Source of the DNA: Sphingobium sp. MI1205
GTDB taxonomy: Bacteria; Pseudomonadota; Alphaproteobacteria; Sphingomonadales; Sphingomonadaceae
Reading direction: 5' to 3'
DNA length: 64,000 bases
Assembly: GCF_001563285.1 (NCBI RefSeq)
Contig: NZ_CP005188.1
Span: 1,803,501 to 1,867,500, forward strand
Part shown: one piece after another, positions 47,001-55,151 of the stretch
How positions within the stretch are numbered: position 1 is the first letter of the stretch
How the letters are laid out: the number at the start of each line of letters is the position of its first letter
Notes under the pieces: model-generated
Database searches by the model: none
Told to the model about the DNA's origin: nothing
Seen by the model: the letters and a program-made list of their open reading frames with translations, nothing else
Position numbers and translations under genes: made by a program

Positions 47001-50000
47001 AAGAGTGGACAGCAACGCCTGCGCCTGCGGCACGATGTGCGGCTGCAGGCCCAGCTTGTGCATCTCGCGCGCCGCCGCACTTGCCGTATCGCTCACAGCC
47101 CAGTCGAGTGACGGCAGGGTGGTAAAGCGCTCGGCAAGTTCGAGGGCCGATTGCCGGGATCCAGCCGCAATGGTGACGAAGGCGAATTCACGTCGCGCGC
47201 GCGGAGGCAGTTCCACCGTCATCCTGATCGCGCAGATCGGATCAAGCGTCCAGCCGAGCGGGCCACCAGGCAGTTCCCCGGTCAACAATGCGGGCCGCCT
47301 GGGGCACCCATATCGTCCGATGAAAGCGCTGCGATCGGCTTCGAGACCGAGCAGGGTAACGCCATCTTCATCCCCGATCACACGGGTCAGCAGGACGGGC
47401 GGACGTTCCGCCGAACTGCGCGGCCGCCGCGTGAAAAGCAGGCCGTCATTGCCAGGCAAGGCTTCCGCCCCCACGAACAGCTTGCTGAAGGCAGGGTGGC
47501 GCGCCGCGTCCTGGGCCGGAGCCAGAACGATCTGCGCGTAGCCCGTGACTTCGATGGTCCGGGGCTTATCGCTATCATTGACAAGAGCGACACGCCGGAT
47601 CTCCAGGTCGTCGGCATTGGCGACATTGATCGTTGTCGTGACCGACAAGCCGTGGGCGCGCTGGTGGAACTCCACCTGATGCGCTTGGAAGATCACCTCC
47701 GGCGCGTCTTCGGGTCGAGAAAAGGGGCCGCCCGTTGCCGACCAGGTAACATCTGCATCCCGGTCGTGCAGATAGATCCAGAAACCTGCGTCCCCACGGG
47801 TCAGGGCATGCTGGTTCCAGCTCAGCCCACCTGCACCGTCTGTCCGAATGCGGCTCGAAAGCCGGCCATTGCCGAGAATCTGCCACGCGTGCTCCCCACG
47901 GCGCCGAGTGGGTGCCCAGCCGTAAAGGCCCGGAATCAGTTCGTCGGGTTCCGGCTGTGGCTCACGAACCTCAAGCCGCGCGATCTCGGGCGGCAGCTCC
48001 CATGGAATCCTTTCGTTAAGGAGCAGGTCGACGGTGCGGATATGAGGATCGGTGTGGAACCAGCGCACGAGCATGTCATCGCACAACGCGTTTCCGAGCG
48101 CGGCAAGGCTCATGCCATGATGATGAGCCATGTAGGAGCGCACGACGGCAAAGCGTTCACCGTCAGGCGCCCGCTCGGGCGTGAAGTCGACCGCTTCGAA
48201 AAATCCGTATCGGCCGATGAGGCCAAGATCCGCCAGAGTTTGAAGGTTGCGCGTCGCCAGCGCGGGCCGGATCGTCAGCGCCAGCGCCGTCGCATAGGGG
48301 CTGATAACCAGATCGCGCCCCAGACCTCGCTGGAGGCCGAGCGCAGGGACGCCGAATGCGTGATATCGGTAGACGCGGTCCTCGCCCATCGATGCGAAGG
48401 ACGACTCCGAAATACCCCAAGGCATATCATGTGACCGCCCGAATGCGATCTGGATAGCAATCGCGGTCCGGTCACTCATTCCGAGCAGGGTTTGGGGATC
48501 GCTCTGCAGGAAGATGTTCGGCATCAGATATTCGAACATCGAGCCGTTCCACGATATCAACGCCAGGCCTGCGTGCTGCTTGGTGATGGGCCGCCCGAGA
48601 TGGAACCAGTGCAGAGGCTCTATGTCGCCCTTCGCGATGGCGAAAAAGCTGGCGAGGCGTGCTTCGCTGGCGAGCAGATCGTAGTGGTGCGGATCTATTC
48701 GATCGGCGCTCACATTGTAGCCGATATGAAAGAGCCGGCTGCCGGCATCGAACAGGAACGAGAAGTCCATGGCGTGCGCGGCGGCGTTAGCGCGACTGGA
48801 GAGGTCATCGAGGCGGTCATGAAGCGCTTGCCGGGCCGCCTGGCCTTCCTCGATCGCCGCCTGGAGATCGTGCGCCCATTGCCGGCTTTCCGCCGGTAGC
48901 TGGTCTCTCGCCGCATTGAGGACGCCAATTGCTGCCGCGGCGCCCGCGTGCGTGGACGGCAGCCGGTCGTTCGCCAACAGGTCGGCGACTTTTGCCGCGA
49001 CGTTCGAACACTCTGCCGGATGCGCCGCGAGCGTCTCCCACCAGGGCGAGAACAGCCGAAGGTCTCGCCGCATGCCGGACAGATGATGTTCGAGCCGCTC
49101 CAGCCAGGCTTGGACATTCCGCAGGGAGGCGATTTCATCCTCGCCGACGCTTTCGGCCATCAGGGTAATCTGCTCGCGCAGGCGAGGAAGATCGATCGAC
49201 AGGAGATCGTCGATCCTCTCGGCCCAGTCTTGCCTCCCTTCCTCAATCCTGCGGGCGGTTTCCCGCATAGCCTCAAGGATCGAGCCGGCGGCGGAGGCCG
49301 CTTCGAGGTCGATCGTCGCAATCGCTTCGGCGAGCAACTCGATATTGTCGTCAAACCCTCGCCACAAATCCGTGGCGACCGGTGGCAAGCTTCTGGCTTC
49401 CTGAAGGGCTCGCGCGACGGTGATCAGACTGACCGCGAGATTTCCGCTGTCGACGGTCGAAACATATCGGGGCTCCAGGGCCGCGAGCGTTCTCGTCTCG
49501 TACCAGTTGAGAATATGGCCGCGGTAGCGGTCCAGGCGATCCAACGTATCGAGCGTGTTGTGAAGCCGTGTCGCAACCTCGTTGAGGCCGATATGTCCGA
49601 GGCGCCAGGCAGTGAGGACCGATACCATCATCATTCCGATGTTGGTCGGCGAGGTTCGGTGCGCGATTTCCTCGTCGGGCGGCTCCTGATAGTTATCGGG
49701 TGGCAGCCAGTTGTCCTCGGGGCGCACAAAGGTCTCGAAAAAGAGCCAGGTGCGCCGCGCCATCAGTCTCAGGAACTTTCGATCGTTTTCGGACAGCGTG
49801 TCCTTTGCCGGCTCAATCGGACGGCTGATCCGGATCGCGATCTCAGGCGCAATGAACCAGAGCAGCAGCAGGGGAGCCGCGACAGGCAGGGAAGCGGGCG
49901 CCGCAAGGAACAGACCCGCGCCGATGATCAGCGCGAACACCGGAGAGGCGGCCATGTCACGCCATGCCGCCAGTCGCGGATGTCGCGCCGCGTTGCGCGT

Positions 50001-52496
50001 CGCCATGTGGGCGGCCGACGTCCATTCGAGCTTTCTTTGGCCCGAATGGAGACGCCATAGGGTGATGGCAATGGCATGCAGCGCTATCATCGCGTCACTG
50101 ACGAGAAAGACGATAGCGAGAAACCAGCGACCCGCGTGATCCGCCAGACGTCGCAGCAGGTTCTGCATGACGCCGCGGCGGCGGCCCTGCGCGAGGCCGG
50201 TCACGAGGTCCGTAAAGAGATATGCACCGGGCGCGATGACGGCAAGCAAGGTCCAGACCCAGGGCTGCCCATGGAGAAGAAACCATCCACCCACCAGCAG
50301 CGCCACAATACTCGCTGGAATTATGCTGCGCCGCAAATTGTCGAATATCTTCAGCCGATCGAACCAGCCGAGCCGGTTGCGCAGCCATCGGCCATCGCCG
50401 CCGGGCACGAAGGGAAAGAGCCATGGCAGGATCTGCCAGTCCCCACGGACCCATCTGTGCCAGCGCCAGGTGAAGTCGAGATAGCTGGTCGGGAAGCTCT
50501 CATAAACGATCGCATCGCTGACCAGCGCCGCTCGCCCGTGCAGTCCTTCGAACAGGTCATGGCTGAGAAGTGTATTCTCGGGAACGCGCCCTTCGAGGCT
50601 CCGATGAAAGGCCGCCACATCATAGAGGCCCTTGCCCACGTAGACGCCTGTGCCGAGCAGATCCTGATAGACGTCGGATACGGCGCGCGAATAGATATCG
50701 ATGGTCGTGTCACCGCCATAGAGGCGCGAAAACAAGGATTGGCCGGTCGCTTCCGGCGCCAGCTCAACGCGCGGCTGAAGAACCGTATATCCTCGTTCGA
50801 CCGCGCCGGTCGCAGCGTTGAAGTGGGCGCGGTTAAGGGGATGAGATAGCGTCCCCACCAGTCGCCGGACGATGCCGGCCGACAACCTGGTATCGGCATC
50901 GGCCGTCATCACGAAACGGCATCGCCGCAACCGTTCGATGCTACCGACGGTCACATTGAAGGGGGACGCATCTCCGTTCAGGATGAAGGCGTTGAACTGC
51001 TCAAGCTTTCCGCGCTTTCGCTCCCAGCCCATCCAGCAGCCCTGGGCCGCGTTGAACCGTCGTGGCCGATGCAGCAAATGGAACGGCCCATGTCCCTTGG
51101 CATTGGCAAAGCGCGCGTTGAGTTCCTCGATCCCGCTGGTCAGCGCGCGAACGATATCGGCATCGACCGAGACACTTTCCTGTGACGCATCGGCGAAATC
51201 GCTGAGCAGCACGAATTCGAGCGCGGCATCGGGATTGGAAAGGCGGTGTGCCTCCAGGCGCCGAAGCAGCGGCGCGATATCCGACAATCGCGCGACCAAG
51301 ACAGGCATCACGACTGCCGTCGCCGAACTTTCGGGGATGCCGTCCTTGAAATCGAGCTTGGGGAGTACGTTCGGCCGAACGATGTGGGTCACGAGCCAAT
51401 TGACGAAGGTGATGCTCAGGATCGATGCGGGTAGCAGGGTGAGCGCGATCCCTAGAAGCCAGGATCCGGCGGTGGCGCCGGTGGAAACCAGATAGGCTGC
51501 GGGTAGAGCAAAGCCCGCAAGGCCCGCGAGCAGCAAGGCGGCTGCATAAAGCAGGCCTGGATAACGCAGCGCGCGTCGCAATATCGAGCCCGGCGTCCAT
51601 GGACGAGGATCGATCGCGTCGGCAAAGGCAGGCCGTCCGATATCGATGAGCCAGAAGCCTACATGGCCCGATGGCGCTTCGTCGCTGCTATAGCACTGGC
51701 GCAAGGCACGCTCGGCGACATCCCATTCCGGGAGTCCCGACTGGTCGGCAAGCTGCTCGACCGCATGGCGATATCGATCGCGCGTATCGAAGTCCATATG
51801 TGGATAGACGCCTGCCGGGTCGCGCCGGAGGATGGCTTCGACCTGGCTCGTTCGATCGAAGAAGTCGTTCCATTGAATCGTCGCGATCACGCCAAGGTTC
51901 GCGATTGCGCGCGCGACGCATTCCGTATCGTCAAAACCAACCATCGCCGTGTCGGGCGTCTCGACGATCTCAAAGGGCGGCTCGACCTCCGGGAAGAGGT
52001 GGCTGAAACCTCCGATGAGCAATTCCAGGCAGACTATGCGCAGCATGGTCGGGAAGGCCCAGGTCTCGGCGATGCTGAGCGGCATCTTCTTTTGATATTG
52101 CTCTACGAACAGCACCGCGCCATTCAGCGAGACCTGCAGGTGAGAAGCCTGCAGCAAGGCATGGGCAAGCTGATGCACGCGAGGGCGACCGAGCCCGTCC
52201 CCGGAGATCGCCGGAAGTTTCGCGTAGAACTCTCCGGGAAGATCCTCGCGGATCTGCAGGATGGCGCGTTGTATCTGATAATCGTTGTCGAGCAGCCATT
52301 CAGCCGCGGCGCCTGCGCGCTTGTCGGCCTTGGCGGCCGCCTGTCGGGCCTGCCTCAGCCAGGTCTTCATCTCCTCGAGATGCGCCCATGCGGGCAGCGG
52401 CACCGACTTGCCGAGCAGTCCTGTCAGGCGATGACGGTCGGCGACCTCCTCCGCCGCCCCGGCGAGCGGATCGCGCTCCTCATAATCGGCCATCAA
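44082..52496 (-). CDS. ndvB: Cyclic beta-1,2-glucan synthase
   Basis: The 2804-residue multidomain membrane enzyme matches NdvB/Cgs (about 2830). In order: helical N-terminal region; membrane helices (about 315-375); GT84 glycosyltransferase with MTADADTRL, HDLFEG and RWHRWVRGDW; more helices (about 720-900); a glucoamylase-like middle domain (ending near GLYGWAPTRRRGEHAW); and a C-terminal GH94 phosphorylase-like domain with GAGDWNDGMDRVG that sets ring size. It makes cyclic osmoregulated periplasmic glucans from UDP-glucose. It starts directly after the stop codon of a universal stress protein gene, an arrangement that ties glucan synthesis to the stress island. A single unbroken frame argues for function. 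Confidence 0.93.
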   Translation of the reverse strand: MMADYEERDPLAGAAEEVADRHRLTGLLGKSVPLPAWAHLEEMKTWLRQARQAAAKADKRAGAAAEWLLDNDYQIQRAILQIREDLPGEFYAKLPAISGDGLGRPRVHQLAHALLQASHLQVSLNGAVLFVEQYQKKMPLSIAETWAFPTMLRIVCLELLIGGFSHLFPEVEPPFEIVETPDTAMVGFDDTECVARAIANLGVIATIQWNDFFDRTSQVEAILRRDPAGVYPHMDFDTRDRYRHAVEQLADQSGLPEWDVAERALRQCYSSDEAPSGHVGFWLIDIGRPAFADAIDPRPWTPGSILRRALRYPGLLYAAALLLAGLAGFALPAAYLVSTGATAGSWLLGIALTLLPASILSITFVNWLVTHIVRPNVLPKLDFKDGIPESSATAVVMPVLVARLSDIAPLLRRLEAHRLSNPDAALEFVLLSDFADASQESVSVDADIVRALTSGIEELNARFANAKGHGPFHLLHRPRRFNAAQGCWMGWERKRGKLEQFNAFILNGDASPFNVTVGSIERLRRCRFVMTADADTRLSAGIVRRLVGTLSHPLNRAHFNAATGAVERGYTVLQPRVELAPEATGQSLFSRLYGGDTTIDIYSRAVSDVYQDLLGTGVYVGKGLYDVAAFHRSLEGRVPENTLLSHDLFEGLHGRAALVSDAIVYESFPTSYLDFTWRWHRWVRGDWQILPWLFPFVPGGDGRWLRNRLGWFDRLKIFDNLRRSIIPASIVALLVGGWFLLHGQPWVWTLLAVIAPGAYLFTDLVTGLAQGRRRGVMQNLLRRLADHAGRWFLAIVFLVSDAMIALHAIAITLWRLHSGQRKLEWTSAAHMATRNAARHPRLAAWRDMAASPVFALIIGAGLFLAAPASLPVAAPLLLLWFIAPEIAIRISRPIEPAKDTLSENDRKFLRLMARRTWLFFETFVRPEDNWLPPDNYQEPPDEEIAHRTSPTNIGMMMVSVLTAWRLGHIGLNEVATRLHNTLDTLDRLDRYRGHILNWYETRTLAALEPRYVSTVDSGNLAVSLITVARALQEARSLPPVATDLWRGFDDNIELLAEAIATIDLEAASAAGSILEAMRETARRIEEGRQDWAERIDDLLSIDLPRLREQITLMAESVGEDEIASLRNVQAWLERLEHHLSGMRRDLRLFSPWWETLAAHPAECSNVAAKVADLLANDRLPSTHAGAAAAIGVLNAARDQLPAESRQWAHDLQAAIEEGQAARQALHDRLDDLSSRANAAAHAMDFSFLFDAGSRLFHIGYNVSADRIDPHHYDLLASEARLASFFAIAKGDIEPLHWFHLGRPITKQHAGLALISWNGSMFEYLMPNIFLQSDPQTLLGMSDRTAIAIQIAFGRSHDMPWGISESSFASMGEDRVYRYHAFGVPALGLQRGLGRDLVISPYATALALTIRPALATRNLQTLADLGLIGRYGFFEAVDFTPERAPDGERFAVVRSYMAHHHGMSLAALGNALCDDMLVRWFHTDPHIRTVDLLLNERIPWELPPEIARLEVREPQPEPDELIPGLYGWAPTRRRGEHAWQILGNGRLSSRIRTDGAGGLSWNQHALTRGDAGFWIYLHDRDADVTWSATGGPFSRPEDAPEVIFQAHQVEFHQRAHGLSVTTTINVANADDLEIRRVALVNDSDKPRTIEVTGYAQIVLAPAQDAARHPAFSKLFVGAEALPGNDGLLFTRRPRSSAERPPVLLTRVIGDEDGVTLLGLEADRSAFIGRYGCPRRPALLTGELPGGPLGWTLDPICAIRMTVELPPRARREFAFVTIAAGSRQSALELAERFTTLPSLDWAVSDTASAAAREMHKLGLQPHIVPQAQALLSTLLTRAAEPGSAGARTFRRGDLWALGISGDHPILMLRSGTAEQQDLLRQLLSFHKLMRQRGMPIDLVVTHEGTSGYIEPVRERLLEVLKDAGLQDRLGTHAGIHLVGIGPSDGERAALLDQVARLILDEAGGSLVDQLARYDQPPHPGPLFAPVGANSGTIMTAPVPRPADLQFDNGWGGFDPDTGDYTIYLEPGAPTPAPWANVLANDGFGTIVTEGGLGFTWAINSGENRLTPWFNDPVEDPQGERLYLRDEENARLWTPTPLPAGGDTACRIDHGPDRTSWHRHSEGLEQELSVIVPTHDTVKLVRLRLRNQLPRPRRITATYYAEWLMGAVQGEQAPLRRSFYDPISHAILGQNPWTDEFADRISFLASTLPVHTLTTSRYDFHGDDADPTSPLGLLNWDLGHRQHAAGDDCCAALQVHLDIPAEGTAEVCFVLGQGDDLDHARDLVRRWQDPSAFETAARECAGFWKDRLDAVQVKTPDPAFDLMVNRWLPHQSLSARIRARAGFYQASGAFGFRDQLQDVLAQIHADPNATRQHILAAAAHQFEEGDVLHWWHPPLDRGVRTRCSDDLVWLPYAVAHYVEATGDKTILSELVPFLRAPPLTAEETDRYARFEVSDYTQSLFVHCERALSHAYRLGSHGLPLIGAGDWNDGMDRVGNRGHGESIWLAWFLIATIRNFTRHCVDADRNEFRDHWNGRAETLAAAVERSGWDGEWYLRAFDDDGRPWGASEEQECRIDSIAQSWSVLSGAGKVERTRSALASARRYLVRDDDSLVRLLDPPFDRTPREPGYIKAYPPGIRENGGQYTHAASWLALAFARTGDGDGAKALFDRINPIQHAATARSAAHYRTEPYVVAADIAGMEPHLGRGGWTWYTGAAAWTWRLAVEEILGVRLVGGELQVRPVLPRDWESVELTLRRGRGSIHVTIETDDTLESEEPVIEVEGTLWDARGIPFPENDHTRIVVVRVAQRA

Positions 52497-53510
52497 TCAG
52501 ACCTGAATGGCCGTTGGCAATCTCACGCTCTGGCTGGCGGCAGGCGAAGTCATTTGCGCCTTGCGACTCGCCGAAGGCAGGACGAGCATCGGGACACTGC
52601 AATGGGCCATCAGATAGGAGGCAACCGTTCCGTACGGGACGTCCCTGACATGCTGATGCCCGTGCCCGCGTGCGGACATCACCGCGAGATCAGCCGCTTC
52701 GCGATCGATCAACGCGCAAAGCGTGTCGCGAACGTCGCCGCCACGGATGACAATCGCGCGAGCGCGAAGGCCCATCGCCGAAAGATTGGACCTGGTCCGA
52801 TCCAGATAGCTGCGCGCGGCCTGCTCGTTGCGTTCGATCAGGTTTTCGCGCAGCGTCTCGTCTTCGGTTTCCAGGGGTCGCGCCTGGATCATTTCGGGCG
52901 TGGGGACGACATGAACGAGCAGCAGCTCAGCGTCGGCTGCCTTCGCGAGGCGCACCGCAAGGGGCAGCACGCTTTCGGCCCAGCGCGAGCCATCGAGCGG
53001 CACCACGATCCGTCGATAGGCCGAACCCGGGACGGGCGCTTCCACCGGAACAAGCAGGACAGGGCCTGGTGCCTGGGACAGCACCTTGTGGACTGTGCCC
53101 CCGACGCCGTCGCGGCCGGCTTCCTTTCGTCCGCGCCTGCCCAGCACGACCATCCCTTCGTCACACTCCCGCACGTACCGGCAGATTTCCTCCGCCGCCG
53201 GTCCTTCTGCGAGCTCAATGGTCGTTTGAGATGAGGACGGTTCGATCGTCGCAGCACAACGATCGAGCACCCGCATGGCCTCGCGGCGACGAAGATTGCA
53301 CTCGATGGGGTCAGGCCGTGCGTCGGGCGACGCGTCTCTGTCCAAGACCTGAAGCAGCGTTACCGGAACGTCGAGCGTTGAAGCCAGAGCAAGAGCGTGT
53401 GGATAGATCCACGCGTTGCGATCGGTGCAATCGATGCACGCGACGACGCCGGATGTCTTCGCGGACATTCGGGGCTGGGAGAAGGATGGAAAGGCAGATA
53501 CGGCAGACAT
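52497..53510 (-). CDS. Tandem-domain universal stress protein
   Basis: The 337-residue protein has two UspA folds: the first from GVVACIDCTDRNAW to VVLGRRGRKEAGRDGVGGTVHKVL, the second from YRRIVVPLDGSRWAESVL to MSARGHGHQHVRDVPYGTVASYL. Both have glycine-rich nucleotide-loop patterns. The C-terminal 30 residues are polar. The start is ATG 53510 with AGGAGG upstream. It is immediately followed by the cyclic glucan synthase with no gap. An IS element lies 71 bases upstream of its start, so its native promoter has probably been split. Confidence 0.88.
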   Translation of the reverse strand: MSAVSAFPSFSQPRMSAKTSGVVACIDCTDRNAWIYPHALALASTLDVPVTLLQVLDRDASPDARPDPIECNLRRREAMRVLDRCAATIEPSSSQTTIELAEGPAAEEICRYVRECDEGMVVLGRRGRKEAGRDGVGGTVHKVLSQAPGPVLLVPVEAPVPGSAYRRIVVPLDGSRWAESVLPLAVRLAKAADAELLLVHVVPTPEMIQARPLETEDETLRENLIERNEQAARSYLDRTRSNLSAMGLRARAIVIRGGDVRDTLCALIDREAADLAVMSARGHGHQHVRDVPYGTVASYLMAHCSVPMLVLPSASRKAQMTSPAASQSVRLPTAIQV

Positions 53511-53573
53511 AGGAAAACCTCCTGTTGCCGTCCGTCTCCCCGCTACCGGCGGCGCTCATTCCGACTGTTGCTA

Positions 53574-53581
53574 TCAACGTC
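53574..53581. repeat. Left target-site duplication of IS element
   Basis: TCAACGTC immediately precedes the left terminal repeat and is repeated exactly at 54919-54926 after the right end. Eight-base duplications are typical of IS256-family insertion, and the perfect match suggests a recent event. Confidence 0.85.
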
Positions 53582-54918
53582 GGTTGTGTGCGTCAAGTTC
53601 TGCAAATAGCGGCGGGCATGCTGGCTAGGCGGCTTGACGTAGATCGGCTTTCTTCATCTCCTTAAGGTCGTTCATGTTGAGATAGCGGTTGGCTTCGAGC
53701 CAGTTTTCGTGGGTCTCGACAGCAAGCGAGCGTATGAGGCGCAAACAGCTGTCTTCATTGGGGAAGATACGCAGGACGATCGTCCTGCGTTTGATTTCTT
53801 CGTTAAAGCGCTCGAGCATATTGGTGCTCTTCATATGTTTATGATGCTGCCGCGGAAGCCGGTAGAAGGTGAACGTCTCCTCGATGGTTTCTTCCGCCCA
53901 GCTGGTGAGCTTGGGGTATCGTGGCGACCATTTTCTCAGCCAGGCAGCCAGATCGCTTTTGGCCTCTGATAGTTCGCGACGATCGTAGATCCAACGCAGC
54001 TCCTGCAGGCAGTCGTCATCAGCTTTACGCGGCAGATGGTCGAGAGCATTTCTTAAAAAGTGCACGTAACAGCGCTGGAACCAGGCATCTGGCAACACTT
54101 CACGAACAGCGGCTCGTAAACCCGCATGGTCATCGGCAACGATATATTCGACACCGTGGAGGCCGCGCTCCTTGAGGCCGACGAGAAAGTCCTTCCACGA
54201 AGAGCGGCTCTCGCGGTTGGCGAGCTCTACAGCCAGAATCTGGCGCCGGCCTTCCCAGTCCACACCCAGTGCGACGAGTACGGCGCAGGAGCGCACCACG
54301 CCTGCCTGGCGGACTTTCTCATATTTGGCATCGATGATGAGGTAGGCGAACGGCTCGTCCAGCCGACGTCGGGCAAAGGCTGTCAGGCTCTCGTCCAGTC
54401 GCTTGTTGATCGCTGAGATGGTCGAGGCGGAGAAGCTGTGGCCGCAAAGCTCTTCGGTGATAGCCTTCACCTTCCGGGTCGACACACCCTGGACGTACAT
54501 CTCGGCTAACGATGCCACGAGCGCCTGCTCCGAGCGCTGATAGCGCTCAAACAGCTCGGTCGAGAAACGGCCGTCGCGATCCTGCGGCACCCGCAGCTCC
54601 AGCTTGCCCACCCGCGTGATCAGCGTCCGATTGTAATGTCCGGATCGATAGCCAACACGGCCGTCAATGCGTTCGCTCTTCGAGGCGCCAAGGACATCGG
54701 TCATCTCACCTTCCAGCATCTCCTGCAGCAAATCCTGCACGATCTCCCGCAAGGCGTCGCGGTTCGCGCCCATCAAATCTTTGACGGCCGCTATCGATGG
54801 TCTATTCTCATTCCTGGTCATGGTGGGGCTCCATTGGGGTTGGCGACTTTGAACATCACCAGCCTGCCATGGCCGCTCAAATCCTCAATGGATTTTGCAG
54901 AACATCCCGCACACTACC
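53582..54918 (-). mobile_element. Complete IS256-family insertion sequence
   Basis: The 1337-bp element is bounded by imperfect 25-bp inverted repeats at 53582-53606 and 54894-54918. Both read GGTwGTGTGCG inward, then four variable bases, then GTTCTGCAAA. It is flanked by the 8-bp duplication TCAACGTC. One intact transposase occupies most of it. It lies between ppsA and the stress-protein/ndvB operon. Confidence 0.88.
53625..54821 (-). CDS. IS256-family (Mutator-like) transposase
   Basis: The 398-residue transposase has the DDE catalytic set in expected contexts: Asp in LIIDAKYEKVR, Asp in YIVADDHAGL, Glu in STNMLERFNEEIKRR. The N-terminus has MEGEMTDVLGA-like sequence (LEGEMTDVLGASKSE) and GYRSGHYNRTL. 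Length is normal, with no frameshift, so the element is probably active. The signature is that of the transposase_mut family. Confidence 0.95.
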   Translation of the reverse strand: MTRNENRPSIAAVKDLMGANRDALREIVQDLLQEMLEGEMTDVLGASKSERIDGRVGYRSGHYNRTLITRVGKLELRVPQDRDGRFSTELFERYQRSEQALVASLAEMYVQGVSTRKVKAITEELCGHSFSASTISAINKRLDESLTAFARRRLDEPFAYLIIDAKYEKVRQAGVVRSCAVLVALGVDWEGRRQILAVELANRESRSSWKDFLVGLKERGLHGVEYIVADDHAGLRAAVREVLPDAWFQRCYVHFLRNALDHLPRKADDDCLQELRWIYDRRELSEAKSDLAAWLRKWSPRYPKLTSWAEETIEETFTFYRLPRQHHKHMKSTNMLERFNEEIKRRTIVLRIFPNEDSCLRLIRSLAVETHENWLEANRYLNMNDLKEMKKADLRQAA

Positions 54919-54926
54919 TCAACGTC
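54919..54926. repeat. Right target-site duplication of IS element
   Basis: TCAACGTC directly follows the right inverted repeat and equals the left copy at 53574-53581. Removing the element and one copy would rejoin the original promoter region of the stress-protein gene. Confidence 0.85.
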
Positions 54927-55035
54927 ATCTGGCCGGACCCTGTTCCCCGATTCCAGCCAGCACTCAAAGGCTATCGGCGGTTCCAGGATGGGGCCATTAG
55001 GGCTTTTACGAATGCCGCCGGACTCAGACGACGTT

Positions 55036-55054
55036 CTCGGGTAACCTTCCCGAG
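55036..55054. terminator. Hairpin downstream of ppsA
   Basis: A 6-bp inverted repeat, CTCGGG / CCCGAG, with a 7-base loop lies about 100 bases after the ppsA stop. No T-run follows on the leftward strand, so it is a modest terminator candidate. The rest of 54927-55151 shows no gene or other clear signal. Confidence 0.4.
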
Positions 55055-55151
55055 CTCGCGATTGCGCGACAATATGCGGGTGAACCCAGGCGGATCAGCA
55101 CCGGTAGACGCAATTTCCTGTACCTCGCATCAGTGTCATTTCACCCGGCGC

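Noticed and set aside
55037..55054. Possible FixJ-like motif (GTAACCTTCCCGAG) upstream of the IS element
   Set aside because: Only the right half matches; the CTAC part is absent and the sequence is better explained as a small hairpin.
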